Shown: positions 34,938-44,836, counted from the first letter of the stretch. The stretch is DNA of 64,000 bases from Methanomassiliicoccaceae archaeon UBA421 (GCA_002498365.1 DAHB01000003.1:1-64000), one strand, 5' to 3'. Numbers and translations are program-made. Notes: a model not told the origin generated them from the letters alone.

Positions 34938-35279
34938 TCAGTCCACAGCTTTCAGTCCCACGGAGCCTGCTATTATCAGCACAAGCCCCACCATCGTCGT
35001 GGCGGTGATAATGTCCAGCCCCATGATCGCCGATATTACGACCGTACCTACGATCCCGATGCCCGTCCAGACTGCGTAGGCGGTGCTAAGATTGATGCCG
35101 GTCTTTATGCTCATCGAAAGAAGGACCACGCTGATCGCCAGGAACAGCACAACGACCGCGTTCCATGTCATTACTCTGAGGCCTTGCGTAAAATCGATAC
35201 ATATTGCCCAGATTATCTCGCACACTGCTGAGATCAGGATGAGGGTCCAGCCCTTGTTCTTCTCGTTGGAGAATTTCAT
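34938..35279 (-). CDS. SMR-family small multidrug transporter, subunit 2
   Basis: Four-helix small multidrug resistance protein of 113 residues with the membrane Glu in CEIIWAI (Glu21) that couples substrate and protons in EmrE and Gdx. Its ATG overlaps the stop of the preceding SMR gene, so the two probably make a heterodimer like other paired SMR proteins. A charged N-terminal tail (MKFSNEKNKG) differs from its partner. Substrate (quaternary cations or guanidinium) cannot be told from sequence alone. Confidence 0.85.
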   Translation of the reverse strand: MKFSNEKNKGWTLILISAVCEIIWAICIDFTQGLRVMTWNAVVVLFLAISVVLLSMSIKTGINLSTAYAVWTGIGIVGTVVISAIMGLDIITATTMVGLVLIIAGSVGLKAVD

Positions 35280-35608
35280 AACACCCCTCCTGTGGAGAGG
35301 CGGACGACGATTATACCGATTATTATCATGACGATGAACATTATCCTTTTGAAACTGGCGGCCTCTTTATAGAGCGTTATTCCGGCAGCGACCGTAAGAA
35401 CGGAACCGATTCCGGCAAGGACCGTATAAGATATTCCTGGACCAATGTCTTCGACGGCGAGTGCGAGTAGCCAAAGACAGAGAAATATTGAAACGATGAA
35501 CCAAAAGCTCCACTTCAGGTTTTTGAAATTATCAGATTTTTCTAAACATATCACCCAAACGGGCTCAAGCAGACTGGCTGCGATGAGATATATCCATGCA
35601 ATATCCAT
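35276..35608 (-). CDS. SMR-family small multidrug transporter, subunit 1
   Basis: First of the SMR pair, 110 residues, four hydrophobic helices and the conserved Glu in LLEPVWVI (Glu15). A TATA-like CTTTATAA lies at 35631-35638, about 26 nt before the start codon and no ribosome site is seen, so the message may be leaderless. No guanidine riboswitch was recognised upstream. Confidence 0.85.
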   Translation of the reverse strand: MDIAWIYLIAASLLEPVWVICLEKSDNFKNLKWSFWFIVSIFLCLWLLALAVEDIGPGISYTVLAGIGSVLTVAAGITLYKEAASFKRIMFIVMIIIGIIVVRLSTGGVL

Positions 35609-35760
35609 GCCCTATTAAGATATCGATTAACTTTATAATTGATTCGATAATAAATTAAATAATTCTATTTTTTAGTAATTATACTAATAAGAGCATTTAA
35701 ATACTGTATTTTTAAAATCGACATACGAAGTATGATGAATGTAAAACGTATTGCGCGGAT
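35609..35760. promoter_or_regulatory. Divergent promoter between the SMR pair and a Sel1 gene
   Basis: AT-rich spacer. It holds the leftward TATA (35631-35638), a rightward TTTAAATA at 35696-35703 for the Sel1 gene, and a spaced inverted repeat TATCGA...TCGATA (about 35620-35650) that could be regulatory. Confidence 0.5.
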
Positions 35761-36720
35761 ATGAATTCCGAAGAAGCAGCGGAGCTTTGCCGCGAAGCTG
35801 TGATGTATATGACGGGAACAGGAGGATACGAGAGGCGTCCGGACGAAGCGGTCCGCATCTTCTCCCGGGTCGCCGACGAAGGATTCTCTCAGGGCACTTT
35901 CGGCCTTGCGGAGGTACTCATGGTCGGCTACGGGGTGGAACAGGACCAAGAGGCCGCCAAGGGCCTTTACGAGAAGGGCGCCTCCATGGGGCACGTGGAA
36001 TCCAGTTTCAGATTGGGAATGATCCATACGGGCGACTATGGGTTCCCCGCGGACCCCGCGGAATCCTACAGGAATTTTCTGGTGGCGGCCGAGGCCGGAA
36101 TGCTCGAGGCATACGCATACGTGGCAGAATATTCCTTCAACGGTTACGGGACCGACAGGGACATGTCGGCAGCATTCAAATGGTTCCTCCGATCGGCCGA
36201 AGCCAACGACGCGGTGTCCATGTTCAAGGCGGGATACATGTACGAAGAGGGCGTCGGAACTGAAAAGGACCAGGAAAAGGCCTCCGAATTGTTCAGAAGC
36301 TCTGCGGAAGCGGGTCTTCCGGAGGCCCAGATGAAGATGGCGGACCTTTCGTTCTCCGGCAAGGTCCCCGGAGGGGAAGAGGAGGCGTTCAAATGGTACC
36401 GGATGGCCGCAGATGCCGGCATCACCGCCGCGAAGGTCAGCATGGGAACGATGTACTACGAGGGCCGCGGTGTCCCGAAGGACATGGAGAAGGCTTACGA
36501 GATGTACTCGTGCGCCTCGGAAGACGGGGACCCCGACGCATCCTTCCTGAAAGGCAGGATGGAGATACACGGTACCGGCACCGACTGCGACCCTGAAAAG
36601 GGAATAAGGTCAATGTCCAAGGCGGCGGAGCAGGGCAGCGAGGAGGCAAAGCAACTGCTGGAACAGCTTCGCAGAGCTCAGAACACCCAGTTCGTCCGCT
36701 TCGACGGGGACGGGGAATGA
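35761..36720 (+). CDS. Sel1-repeat protein
   Basis: A 319-residue alpha-solenoid of about seven Sel1-like (TPR-related) repeats of about 36 residues, seen as recurring GYGVEQDQEAAKGLYEKGA-type units (A-x-x-x-LG-x-x-Y-x-x-G-x-G-V). No signal peptide or catalytic domain is visible. Such proteins scaffold protein complexes or, in some bacteria, handle stress and cell-surface processes. Four relatives lie at 42532-46670. The ORF ends next to the convergent rubredoxin gene. Confidence 0.88.
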   Translation: MNSEEAAELCREAVMYMTGTGGYERRPDEAVRIFSRVADEGFSQGTFGLAEVLMVGYGVEQDQEAAKGLYEKGASMGHVESSFRLGMIHTGDYGFPADPAESYRNFLVAAEAGMLEAYAYVAEYSFNGYGTDRDMSAAFKWFLRSAEANDAVSMFKAGYMYEEGVGTEKDQEKASELFRSSAEAGLPEAQMKMADLSFSGKVPGGEEEAFKWYRMAADAGITAAKVSMGTMYYEGRGVPKDMEKAYEMYSCASEDGDPDASFLKGRMEIHGTGTDCDPEKGIRSMSKAAEQGSEEAKQLLEQLRRAQNTQFVRFDGDGE

Positions 36721-36858
36721 TCAATCTTCGCAGTACTGGAAATCAGACTTGGAGGCGCCGCAGTCGGGACAGACCCAGTCATCTGGCAGCTCGCCGAAGG
36801 GAACACCCTCCTTCTCTTCGTCATATATGTAACCGCATAGAAGGCACTCGTACTTCAT
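36721..36858 (-). CDS. Rubredoxin
   Basis: A 45-residue protein beginning [13 protein letters not shown] and ending in a [11 protein letters not shown] motif: two CxxC pairs (C5/C8 and C33/C36) for a single Fe(SCys)4 site, with the aromatic and PDDWVCP residues of rubredoxins. Electron carrier, often for oxidative-stress enzymes in anaerobes. The stop is immediately adjacent to the stop of the Sel1 gene. Shorter than usual ORF limits and thus easily missed. Confidence 0.92.
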   Translation of the reverse strand: MKYECLLCGYIYDEEKEGVPFGELPDDWVCPDCGASKSDFQYCED

Positions 36859-36918
36859 GACCAGTCCGATGAGTTATCACTTTATTTATTTTTAGTATCC
36901 TTGGGGCCCATAATCGGG

Positions 36919-38382
36919 TCAGGTGCGCAGGGAAGGGTCGCGGTCGACCTTCTCCGCATCTGAAACTTCGGACGGGTCGACGTCCGAATATCTGATATCC
37001 GAATCCTTTACGACGAATGAAAGCAGCACGGCCACCGCGGATATGGCTATGGCCAACAGCAGGGCGGCAGAGTATCCGCTGGTGAACTCGGGTATGCTCA
37101 GCATCGAGAAGCTCGTCCCCGGGGCCCCGGACATGATGGAGAAGAAAGCCGCGAAAAGGGCAGTCCCCAGACCGCAGCCCAGATAGATGAACATGGACAT
37201 GACGGACGAGGCCATCCCCTCATTTCCTCTGGGTGCGTGCTCTACCACGCGCCCCGCCATCGGCCCTCCGGCGAGGCCCCATGATACCCCCATGAGGACG
37301 ACCACCGGCACCAGCATCCAAAGTCCGAAGTCCATGTTCATGAGCCACAGCAGCACGTTGAACCCCAGAAGGCACAGGGATGCCCAAACGGCAAACCATC
37401 TTCTCCCCTTCCGGTCGGACAACCTGCCGAGGGGAAGGCATATAACGGCGGTGATTGCCGAAGGGATCAGCAGATAAAGCCCGGTCTGGCTGGGAGAGAA
37501 ACCGAGGCTCAGGTCCATGTAGAAAGGGATCAGATAGAATATCCCCATGTATGCAAGGTTGTAGAGCAGGAACGCCAGGATCATCAGGTTGAAAGCCCCG
37601 GCCTTGAATATCCTGACGTCGATGAGGGGCAGGTGGAACTTCAACTCCCTAAGGGCGAACAGTGCCAGCAAGATCAGGCACGCTGCCATGGAAGCGGCGA
37701 AATGCAATCCGGCGGTGGGATCCGCGCTTATCTCCAGGCCATATATGGCCGCCGCTATGGAGCCGAACAGCAATGCAGTCCCCGGGAAATCCAAGGATCT
37801 TTTCTCCGTGGGGCCGTCTTTGGGCATGGCGTACATCGCAATCGCTATCGCCGCTATGCCGATGGGGATGTTTATCAGGAATATCCAGTGCCATGAAAGC
37901 AGGTCCGTGACTATCCCTCCCATCGCGGGACCTATGGTGTATCCCAGCGCGCTGCCGAGAGTGGTCACGCTCAGGGCGAGGCCCAGCTTGCTTCTTGAGA
38001 CGTACTTCACACATATCATCGGTGAGGCCGCGGCCATCATGGCTCCCCCTATGCCCTGGACGACCCTGGAGACCAGCAGCATGCCCAGCGAGTCCGAGAT
38101 TCCGCAGAAAAGCGACGCCAGGGTGAATATTGCGAAACCGGACACGAAGACCTTCCGTATCGCCCCGCGGTCGGCTATCCTCCCGAAGAACAGGATCAGG
38201 CCAGCCAGCATCATGAAGTACACAACGGTGACCCAGGATGCGGAAGCGGTGTCCGTTCCGAGGCTGGTTGCGATGGACGGCAGAGCTACGTATACGACGC
38301 TTCCGTCCATGCCGTCCATGAGCACGGCTACCGCCACCGCAAGAAGCAGCAGTTTCTCAGATCGCACACGCGGATCGCCCAT
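36919..38382 (-). CDS. MFS multidrug exporter, DHA2 (EmrB/QacA-like)
   Basis: Proton-coupled drug exporter of 487 residues with about fourteen transmembrane segments. The DHA2 motifs LDGMDGSVVYVALPSI-like (MDGMDGSVVYVALPSIA, about 24-40) and GRIADRGAIRK (motif A) and LGSALGYTIGPAMGG (motif C) are visible. The ATG at 38380-38382 starts just before the first helix; a longer frame upstream encodes unrelated Arg-rich sequence. Substrate unknown. Neighbouring genes give no regulatory clue. Confidence 0.88.
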   Translation of the reverse strand: MGDPRVRSEKLLLLAVAVAVLMDGMDGSVVYVALPSIATSLGTDTASASWVTVVYFMMLAGLILFFGRIADRGAIRKVFVSGFAIFTLASLFCGISDSLGMLLVSRVVQGIGGAMMAAASPMICVKYVSRSKLGLALSVTTLGSALGYTIGPAMGGIVTDLLSWHWIFLINIPIGIAAIAIAMYAMPKDGPTEKRSLDFPGTALLFGSIAAAIYGLEISADPTAGLHFAASMAACLILLALFALRELKFHLPLIDVRIFKAGAFNLMILAFLLYNLAYMGIFYLIPFYMDLSLGFSPSQTGLYLLIPSAITAVICLPLGRLSDRKGRRWFAVWASLCLLGFNVLLWLMNMDFGLWMLVPVVVLMGVSWGLAGGPMAGRVVEHAPRGNEGMASSVMSMFIYLGCGLGTALFAAFFSIMSGAPGTSFSMLSIPEFTSGYSAALLLAIAISAVAVLLSFVVKDSDIRYSDVDPSEVSDAEKVDRDPSLRT

Positions 38383-38408
38383 GGAGGTCCGAAACGAGGT
38401 CGCGTTTA

Positions 38409-39044
38409 TTATAATGATTGGTCCAGGTCCAGAAGTCCTGTAAGATCGGAGATGATGCGGTCCGCTTCGATCTCCCCGCCGACCCCGTGGCGGTCGACCA
38501 AAATCTTGCCGATCCCCGCGCGTTCGGCCGCCGTGATGTCGTCCGGGCTGTCCCCGATGTAGACGCATTCCGAAGGCCGGGCGCCGAGATTTCTGATGCA
38601 GAAATTGATCGGATACGGGTCGGGCTTCGGGAGCAGCGAGTTCTCGTACCCTATAACCGTGCCGAAGTGCCCTCTGAGCCCGTTGTTCTCAAGAATGTCG
38701 TAAATGTACGATTCATAGGACCCGGAAACGATGGCCATCCTCTTTCCCGAGTCTGCCAGTTTTTCAATGCACTCCGCGGTTTCCGGGAAAGGCACGGCGG
38801 TGTCGACGACAGAGTTCTCGGCCTCTTTCATGAACTCTGCCACGAACTCCCGGTACTTGCACGGGCAGCCTGGATAATGTTTTTCAAAGATCGCATGAAG
38901 TGGTGTCCTGATATACTGATAATATTTCGAAGGGTCGTAGGCCATCCCGAATATCCTGAAGGCCTTTCTGTAGCACGCCTCGTACCCGCCGCGAGTGTCG
39001 AAGAGAGTGTTATCGAAATCGAATATGTATGTGCTGTATCTCAA
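38409..39044 (-). CDS. HAD-family phosphatase (PGP-like), copy 1
   Basis: Haloacid dehalogenase superfamily hydrolase of 211 residues. Motif I IFDFDNTLFDT (nucleophile Asp), motif II IVSGS, Lys in LLPKPDPYP and motif III YIGDSPDDI are intact. The TTG at 39042-39044 is taken as the start: it overlaps the stop of the next HAD gene (TTGA). The cap size suits phosphoglycolate or nucleotide phosphatases (Gph/PpaX). Substrate not assigned. Confidence 0.83.
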   Translation of the reverse strand: MRYSTYIFDFDNTLFDTRGGYEACYRKAFRIFGMAYDPSKYYQYIRTPLHAIFEKHYPGCPCKYREFVAEFMKEAENSVVDTAVPFPETAECIEKLADSGKRMAIVSGSYESYIYDILENNGLRGHFGTVIGYENSLLPKPDPYPINFCIRNLGARPSECVYIGDSPDDITAAERAGIGKILVDRHGVGGEIEADRIISDLTGLLDLDQSL

Positions 39045-39658
39045 AACAGTTCCCTCAAGCCCTCTATGCGGTATGTGCATCTGCAGTCCTCGCCCAGGCC
39101 GTTGCGGTCCACAAGGGCCCCGTCTATCCCGAAGGCCTCCGCGGCCATCATATCGGTCTCCCCGTCTCCCACGAAGAGCACCTCGTCCTTGCGTATGTCG
39201 TAATGGGCCATGCAGACCTTCAGGCATTCCGGGTCGGGCTTCTGCTTCGTAACGTCGTCATACCCGACCACGCGGTCGATGTACTGTATGAGCCTGTGGA
39301 TCGTCAGGACGTTCTTCGCCCTTTTGCTGGAGCTGCGGGTGGCTATGCATATCGGGAGGCCCTCGTCGGCGATCCTCTGCAAAGCGTACCTGGTCTCGGG
39401 AAACGGGAAACTGTTGGGGTCGAGCGAAACGCGGTATTCGTCGAACATGACCTCTTCGAACGTCTTGTAATCTATCTCAGGAGACTCGAACCTGCTGTAC
39501 GTTGCGTACAGAGGCTCCCGGGTGAACCCCGGAAGACAAGACTCGTCGTACAGGAAGCCCAGTTTGTCGAGGGCCTTCCTGTAGCATACTATGAGTCCGT
39601 TGGTGGAATCCACGAGGGTGCCGTCGAGGTCGAAGATGTAAAGCGAATATCCCTTCAT
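39041..39658 (-). CDS. HAD-family phosphatase (PGP-like), copy 2
   Basis: Paralogue of the preceding gene, 205 residues. Motif I FDLDGTLVDS, motif II IATRSS, KQKPDPECL and FVGDGETDM are present. ATG at 39656-39658. The two HAD genes are translationally coupled and presumably arose by tandem duplication. The upstream spacer (39659-39764) contains nothing recognisable. Confidence 0.85.
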   Translation of the reverse strand: MKGYSLYIFDLDGTLVDSTNGLIVCYRKALDKLGFLYDESCLPGFTREPLYATYSRFESPEIDYKTFEEVMFDEYRVSLDPNSFPFPETRYALQRIADEGLPICIATRSSSKRAKNVLTIHRLIQYIDRVVGYDDVTKQKPDPECLKVCMAHYDIRKDEVLFVGDGETDMMAAEAFGIDGALVDRNGLGEDCRCTYRIEGLRELF

Positions 39659-39764
39659 TTTCGATAGGGACGGCTTAGCCGATATTCAGTTTTTCCTACA
39701 GGTCTAGCCTTGCGGGAGCATCACCGTATCCGGGGCGCGGCGGCCCGAGGGCGCCGCGTCGGGA

Positions 39765-40649
39765 TCACTGGCCCCTTTCCGCCATCCTCGTTCCGCGGAG
39801 GGAGAGCTCTTCTTTGCTTATTCCGACCATCGCCTCGCCGATGTCATAAGACACTTCCGCTATGATTTCGGGTTTGTCATAGTCGGCCACGGCCTTCACG
39901 ATGGCAGAGGCGCGTTTCGCCGGGTCTCCGGACCTGAATATCCCGGACCCCACGAAGACGCCGTCGGAACCGAGCTGCATCATCAGGGCGGCGTCGGAAG
40001 GTGTCGCCACTCCGCCGGCGGCGAAATTCACTACGGGCAGCTTCCCGTTCTCGTGCACGTACTTTACCAGGTCCAACGGGACCTGCATGTCTTTCGCGGC
40101 CTCGTAAAGCTCGTCGTCCAGCATCGACCTGATGTAGCGTATCTCCGAATTGATCATGCGCATGTGGCTGACCGCCTGGACTATGTCCCCCGTCCCGGCT
40201 TCGCCTTTTGTGCGTATCATCGCGGCCCCCTCGGCTATCCTCCTCAGCGCTTCCCCGAGGTCCCTTGCGCCGCAGACGAACGGAGCGTCGAAAGCGAACT
40301 TGTCGATGTGGTAGACGTCGTCGGCAGGCGAGAGCACCTCGCTTTCGTCGATACAGTCGATGCCTATCGCCTGAAGTACCTGGGCCTCGACGAAGTGTCC
40401 TATGCGGCATTTCGCCATCACAGGTATGGAAACGGCCTCCTGGATGGACTTTATCATCTTCGGATCGCTCATTCTCGACACTCCGCCTTCGGCGCGGATG
40501 TCCGCCGGTACGCGTTCCAAGGCCATGACCGCGCAGGCGCCTGCTTTCTCGGCGATCTTCGCCTGTTCGGGAGTGGTGACGTCCATTATCACTCCGCCGG
40601 CCAGTTTCCTTGCGAATCCTATGTTGATCTCGTACCTCTCATTGTCCAT
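39765..40649 (-). CDS. pdxS: Pyridoxal 5'-phosphate synthase subunit PdxS
   Basis: Makes PLP from ribose 5-phosphate, glyceraldehyde 3-phosphate and ammonia. The 294-residue TIM barrel shows the highly conserved [28 protein letters not shown], the Lys of [13 protein letters not shown] and [14 protein letters not shown]. The ATG at 40647-40649 has AAGGTGA upstream; an ATG 18 nt earlier is less likely. The glutaminase partner pdxT is not adjacent. Divergent from fhs. Confidence 0.95.
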   Translation of the reverse strand: MDNERYEINIGFARKLAGGVIMDVTTPEQAKIAEKAGACAVMALERVPADIRAEGGVSRMSDPKMIKSIQEAVSIPVMAKCRIGHFVEAQVLQAIGIDCIDESEVLSPADDVYHIDKFAFDAPFVCGARDLGEALRRIAEGAAMIRTKGEAGTGDIVQAVSHMRMINSEIRYIRSMLDDELYEAAKDMQVPLDLVKYVHENGKLPVVNFAAGGVATPSDAALMMQLGSDGVFVGSGIFRSGDPAKRASAIVKAVADYDKPEIIAEVSYDIGEAMVGISKEELSLRGTRMAERGQ

Positions 40650-40857
40650 GAAATCACCTTTTTCCATTTTGGCATTTCCCCATTAGTAGAAGGTATACTT
40701 AATATCATCTAAGAACATAATTGTACATTTATCACCTCGATTTTCTAAACAAGCCGCCGACCGACGGCCTTCTTGGGCATACTGCGGCGCACCCGGTCCC
40801 CGATCGTCCTGGCGTCCGCGCATGTTTATTAACGACAGACCCGCTTCGACTCGTATC
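40650..40857. promoter_or_regulatory. Divergent pdxS-fhs intergenic region
   Basis: About 200 bases. The pdxS side is AT-rich with a TATA-like ATATTAAGTATAC (minus strand, about 40694-40706). The fhs side has TTTATTAA at about 40824-40831. No RNA or ORF recognised. If fhs starts at the earlier ATG (40822) the second element falls within it. Confidence 0.45.
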
Positions 40858-42528
40858 ATGAAGACCGATATCGAGATCGCATACGAGGCTGAAGCGGAAC
40901 CGATCACGGATATAGCATCAAAACTCGGACTCGGCTACGAGGAAATAAGTCCTTACGGCAGATACATGGCGAAGGTGCCTCTGGACGTTCTGAAGCGTTT
41001 TGAAAGGAACGAAAACGGCAAGCTGATAATGGTCACTGCCGTAACGCCCACTCCCGCCGGGGAAGGAAAGACCGTCACGACCATCGGGCTGATACAGGGT
41101 CTCGGGAAGATAGGTAAAAAAGTGGTCGGTGCCCTTAGGGAACCGTCGCTTGGCCCGGTGTTCGGCATCAAAGGCGGCGCCACCGGAGGAGGGAAGTCCC
41201 AGGTCTATCCTATGTGGAACATAGACCTTCACTTTACGGGAGATATCCATGCCGTTTCCGCGGCGCACAATCTTCTTTCTGCCGTGGTCGAGAATCATCT
41301 TGTAAAGGGCAACGATCTTAACATCGACCCTACAAGGGTGGTTCTGAAAAAGGCCATGGACATGAACGCAAGGGAGCTCAGAAACGTCATTGTCGGCCTG
41401 GGCGGCCGTACCGTCGGAGGGATCCCCCACGAGAGCGGTTTCCTGATAACATCCGCTTCCGAGATCTCAGCGATACTGGCGCTGTCCACCGGATACGAAG
41501 ACCTCCGTGCAAGGCTCGAGAGGATCGTGGTGGCGTACAACATGGACGGGGAGCCGGTGACGGCAGGGAGCCTCGGATGCGTCGGAGGCATGATGGTCCT
41601 GCTGAAGGACGCAATATGTCCCAACCTGGTGCAGACCCTTGAGGGCGAGCCCGTGTTCGTCCACGGGTTCCCGTTCGCGAACATCGCCCATGGCGCCAAC
41701 AGCATATTGGCCACCCGGTCGGCCCTGAAGATGGGAGAATATGTGGTGACCGAGGCGGGATTCGCTTCCGATTTGGGAGGGGAGAAGTTCATGGACATCG
41801 TGTGCAGGCAGTCCGGGCTGTCCCCCGATTGTGTGGTCATTGTAGCCTCGGTACGTGCGCTCATGATGCATGGGGGCGCAGATCTGAAGGACGAGGGGAC
41901 CATGACGCTGGAAAGCCTGAAAAAGGGGCTGATCAACCTGGACAGGCACATAGAGAACATGAAACTCTATGGCGTTCCGTTGGTGGTGAGCATCAACAGG
42001 TTTGAATCGGACACCGAAGAACAGGCTGAAATTATAGGTGCCAGATGTAAAGAGCTTGGTGTCAGGTGCGTCCAATCCGAGGCATTCCTGAAGGGAGGAG
42101 AGGGGGCAGTGGACCTCGCCGAGGCGGTCGTCGAGCAGTGCGGCAGGTCCAAGGACTTTAATTTCCTGTACAAGGAGGATGCGTCTCTAAAATCTAAGAT
42201 AGAGACCATAGCGACCAGGATATACGGCGCCGGCACGGTGTCGTACTCGGCCGCCGCCGACAAGGCCCTTTCCGAGCTCGAGAAACGCGGTTTCGGGAAA
42301 CTGCCGGTCTGCATAGCTAAGACACAGGCGTCCGTGACGGACAACGCGAAGATCAAAGGTGCGCCCAGGGGCTGGGACCTCAACGTCAGGGAGGTCCAGC
42401 TATCTGCAGGTGCCGGGTTCGTGGTCCCGGTATGCGGTTCGATGACCCTTATGCCGGGCCTACCCTCGGTACCGGCCGCGATGCGAATGGACCTTATGCC
42501 GGACGGAAAGATAGCGGGTCTGAAGTAA
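40858..42528 (+). CDS. fhs: Formate-tetrahydrofolate ligase
   Basis: ATP-dependent activation of formate to 10-formyl-tetrahydrofolate. It carries the P-loop-like TPTPAGEGKTVTTIGL (about 65-80), REPSLGPVFGIKGGA and the GGRTVGGIP stretch of the family. The ATG at 40858 gives 556 residues, the usual size; an in-frame ATG at 40822 adds 12. The enzyme is typical of bacteria and occurs in some archaea that use folate as C1 carrier, so it hints at tetrahydrofolate-based C1 supply for biosynthesis in an organism lacking the full CO2-to-methyl route. Confidence 0.94.
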   Translation: MKTDIEIAYEAEAEPITDIASKLGLGYEEISPYGRYMAKVPLDVLKRFERNENGKLIMVTAVTPTPAGEGKTVTTIGLIQGLGKIGKKVVGALREPSLGPVFGIKGGATGGGKSQVYPMWNIDLHFTGDIHAVSAAHNLLSAVVENHLVKGNDLNIDPTRVVLKKAMDMNARELRNVIVGLGGRTVGGIPHESGFLITSASEISAILALSTGYEDLRARLERIVVAYNMDGEPVTAGSLGCVGGMMVLLKDAICPNLVQTLEGEPVFVHGFPFANIAHGANSILATRSALKMGEYVVTEAGFASDLGGEKFMDIVCRQSGLSPDCVVIVASVRALMMHGGADLKDEGTMTLESLKKGLINLDRHIENMKLYGVPLVVSINRFESDTEEQAEIIGARCKELGVRCVQSEAFLKGGEGAVDLAEAVVEQCGRSKDFNFLYKEDASLKSKIETIATRIYGAGTVSYSAAADKALSELEKRGFGKLPVCIAKTQASVTDNAKIKGAPRGWDLNVREVQLSAGAGFVVPVCGSMTLMPGLPSVPAAMRMDLMPDGKIAGLK

Positions 42529-42531
42529 AGG

Positions 42532-43206
42532 TCATCTCCCGTCGGCCATGTCGTACCAGCGGTCCGCCTCGTCACGATCGACCTGGACCCCGTCACCGGC
42601 GGTGTACATGTTCCCCAGAAGTATCTGTGCGCCTTTGTTGCCGTTCATAGCCGCAGACACGAGCCAATCTACGGCGGTGCTGACGTCCTTCCTGACCCCG
42701 CAGCCGGTCTTGTAGAACTGACCCAGCACGAACTGTGCTTCCGCATGTCCGCGCTTTGCGGCCATGGAGACCCATTTTGCGGACTCTTCCAGGTTCCTCG
42801 GGACGGTATCTCCTTCAAAATAGATGAGCCCGAGCGAATATTGGGCCCGGGCATCACCATCTTCGGCCGGAAGCGAAAACAGCTCTGCAGCCCTCCCTAT
42901 GTCCTTGGTCACTCCGTATCCCCGGAAGTACATCTTGCCAAGATAGTACATCGCGCTCCGGCTACCGCTCTCCGCCGCACGGGAGAACCACTCGGCCGCG
43001 GCAGAAAGGTCCCTCGTAACACCCTGACCGCGGGCATACATAAGGCCCATGCAGAATTTTCCATCCTCGGAACCGCTTTTGGCGGCATCGACGACCACGG
43101 AATAGGCGAGCGCATAGTCCTTCTCGGACCTGCCCCTAAGCACTGCCTTGGCCCACTCGAGAGACTCTCTTGGCTCATCGCTTGGACCGGACCGGATATC
43201 GCCCAT
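42532..43206 (-). CDS. Sel1-repeat protein
   Basis: A 224-residue protein of about five Sel1 repeats (YARGQGVTRDLSAAAEWFSRAAE and similar). The stop lies three bases beyond that of fhs on the other strand. It is divergent from the next Sel1 gene across 66 bp. Soluble and without other domains. Confidence 0.87.
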   Translation of the reverse strand: MGDIRSGPSDEPRESLEWAKAVLRGRSEKDYALAYSVVVDAAKSGSEDGKFCMGLMYARGQGVTRDLSAAAEWFSRAAESGSRSAMYYLGKMYFRGYGVTKDIGRAAELFSLPAEDGDARAQYSLGLIYFEGDTVPRNLEESAKWVSMAAKRGHAEAQFVLGQFYKTGCGVRKDVSTAVDWLVSAAMNGNKGAQILLGNMYTAGDGVQVDRDEADRWYDMADGR

Positions 43207-43272
43207 ATGGAATGTACAGCGCGGTTTCGGATATATTCTTTACTTTAACAAAAACCCAGTCGGTCGTCGAAC

Positions 43273-44769
43273 ATGCTCTGCGAAAGGAATAAAGGCAACA
43301 TCAATAATCGGTGTGATATGTCAGGGAAGACCGGAGACCGCCTCTCGGCGGAAAACATCGCGCTCCGATATATGGATGTTGGGAGCAGAGAATACGACCT
43401 CGGAAGGGCCTGCTCCATGCTTGAGGACCTTTCTTCCGCCGGCGATCCGGAAGCAGGATATCTCTATTCTTTATTTCTTTATACTGGCACATCAGTTAAC
43501 GAGGATAGGTGGGCCGCCATGGAGCTCATGTCGGTGTCCGCGGCCTCCGGCGATGAACGGGCGGCAAGGACCCTTTCCGAGATAGGGGATGGAGGCAACG
43601 AGGCGATCGATTCCCTTGTAAGGCTGAAATTCAGGGGCGAACAACGGGATACCGTGGCGTGCGCAAAACTTTTTGAAATATACGATAACGGCAAGAGGTG
43701 TGTCAAGAAGGACCATTCCGAGGCGGTACGCTGGTACACGGTGAACGCGGTGAAGGGCGACGCCGAGGCCCAGAACAAGATCGGATTCATGTATCTGATG
43801 GGAAAAGGGGTTCCGAAGGACAGGGAGAAGGCTAAATACTGGCTCATGTCCGCCGCAGAAGCCGGCAGCTCCGAAGCGATGTTCCACATCGCCGATGCAT
43901 ACTACCGCGGGATAAACGGCGTCAGACAGGATCCCAAAGAGGCGCTTAAATGGTACGAATCCGCGGCCGCCGCCGGCCATCCGGAGGCCCAGCACGATCT
44001 GGCAGGGCTGTACCTTTCGAACAGACGTCCCGATTTCAAAAAGGCCGCGATGTTATTCGCAAAGGCAGCGGACCAGGGAGAGACGGACTCGATGTACCAG
44101 CTCGGAATGCTTTATGCCTTCGGGCAGGGCGTAACTAGGGACCCTGCTAAGGCCGCTGCCCTGCTGACCGAGGCGTGTGTGAAGGGCCATTCCCAAGCCA
44201 TGCTGGACTATGCGAATATGCGTTTCGAGGGACAGGTGTTGGAGAAGGACCTTGCCGCCGCCGCCAAATGGTTCGGCATAGCATCCGAACAGTTCAATGC
44301 CACAGCGGAATACTGCCTAGCATGCATGTACGGGAACGGCACGTATTTCGAGAAGGACGACGAGAAGGCGGTTCAGCTGTTCACGGATGCGGCCGAGGCG
44401 GGAGAACCCAATTCCCAATACGCCCTCGCATGCTTCTGCTACGAGGGAAGAGGGGTCCCGAAGGACGAGAAGAGGGCGGCGATGTGGTTCTGTGCGGCGG
44501 CGGAGCAGGGCCATCCTGCGGCGAAGGCGTTCTATGGAATGATGACGGTCACGGGAGTCGGCACCGAAGCGGATGTGGAATCCGGACTGGCTCTTATAAA
44601 AGAGGTCGCCGATGCAGGATTCTCCGACGGCCAGTTCTACCTGGGCAGGCTTTATTTGGAGGGGAAGCACGTCAAGAAGAATCTTACGCTTGCGAAAAAA
44701 TATCTTAAGCTTGCGGCGAAACAGGGAGATCCTGACGCTTCAGCGCTGCTAGGACAGCTACGGGCTTGA
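43273..44769 (+). CDS. Large Sel1-repeat protein
   Basis: A 498-residue protein with about eleven Sel1 repeats, many of the form G-x-G-V-x-x-D-x-x-K-A-x-x-W. A TATA-like ATATATTCTTTA lies at 43230-43241 and no clear ribosome site precedes either start candidate (ATG 43273 or ATG 43318), so the start is uncertain; the first 15 residues from 43273 are not repeat-like. Next of three consecutive plus-strand Sel1 genes. Confidence 0.86.
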   Translation: MLCERNKGNINNRCDMSGKTGDRLSAENIALRYMDVGSREYDLGRACSMLEDLSSAGDPEAGYLYSLFLYTGTSVNEDRWAAMELMSVSAASGDERAARTLSEIGDGGNEAIDSLVRLKFRGEQRDTVACAKLFEIYDNGKRCVKKDHSEAVRWYTVNAVKGDAEAQNKIGFMYLMGKGVPKDREKAKYWLMSAAEAGSSEAMFHIADAYYRGINGVRQDPKEALKWYESAAAAGHPEAQHDLAGLYLSNRRPDFKKAAMLFAKAADQGETDSMYQLGMLYAFGQGVTRDPAKAAALLTEACVKGHSQAMLDYANMRFEGQVLEKDLAAAAKWFGIASEQFNATAEYCLACMYGNGTYFEKDDEKAVQLFTDAAEAGEPNSQYALACFCYEGRGVPKDEKRAAMWFCAAAEQGHPAAKAFYGMMTVTGVGTEADVESGLALIKEVADAGFSDGQFYLGRLYLEGKHVKKNLTLAKKYLKLAAKQGDPDASALLGQLRA

Positions 44770-44836
44770 ACATCCATTGTTTCCTCTGTCCATCCTTGAT
44801 GAAAACTAATTAAATCAATGGGTAGGTTAAGGGGGT

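Noticed and set aside
36919..38568. N-terminal extension of the MFS exporter upstream of 38382.
   Set aside because: The extra residues are Arg-rich, lie over the HAD gene, and precede the normal MFS start with its first helix.
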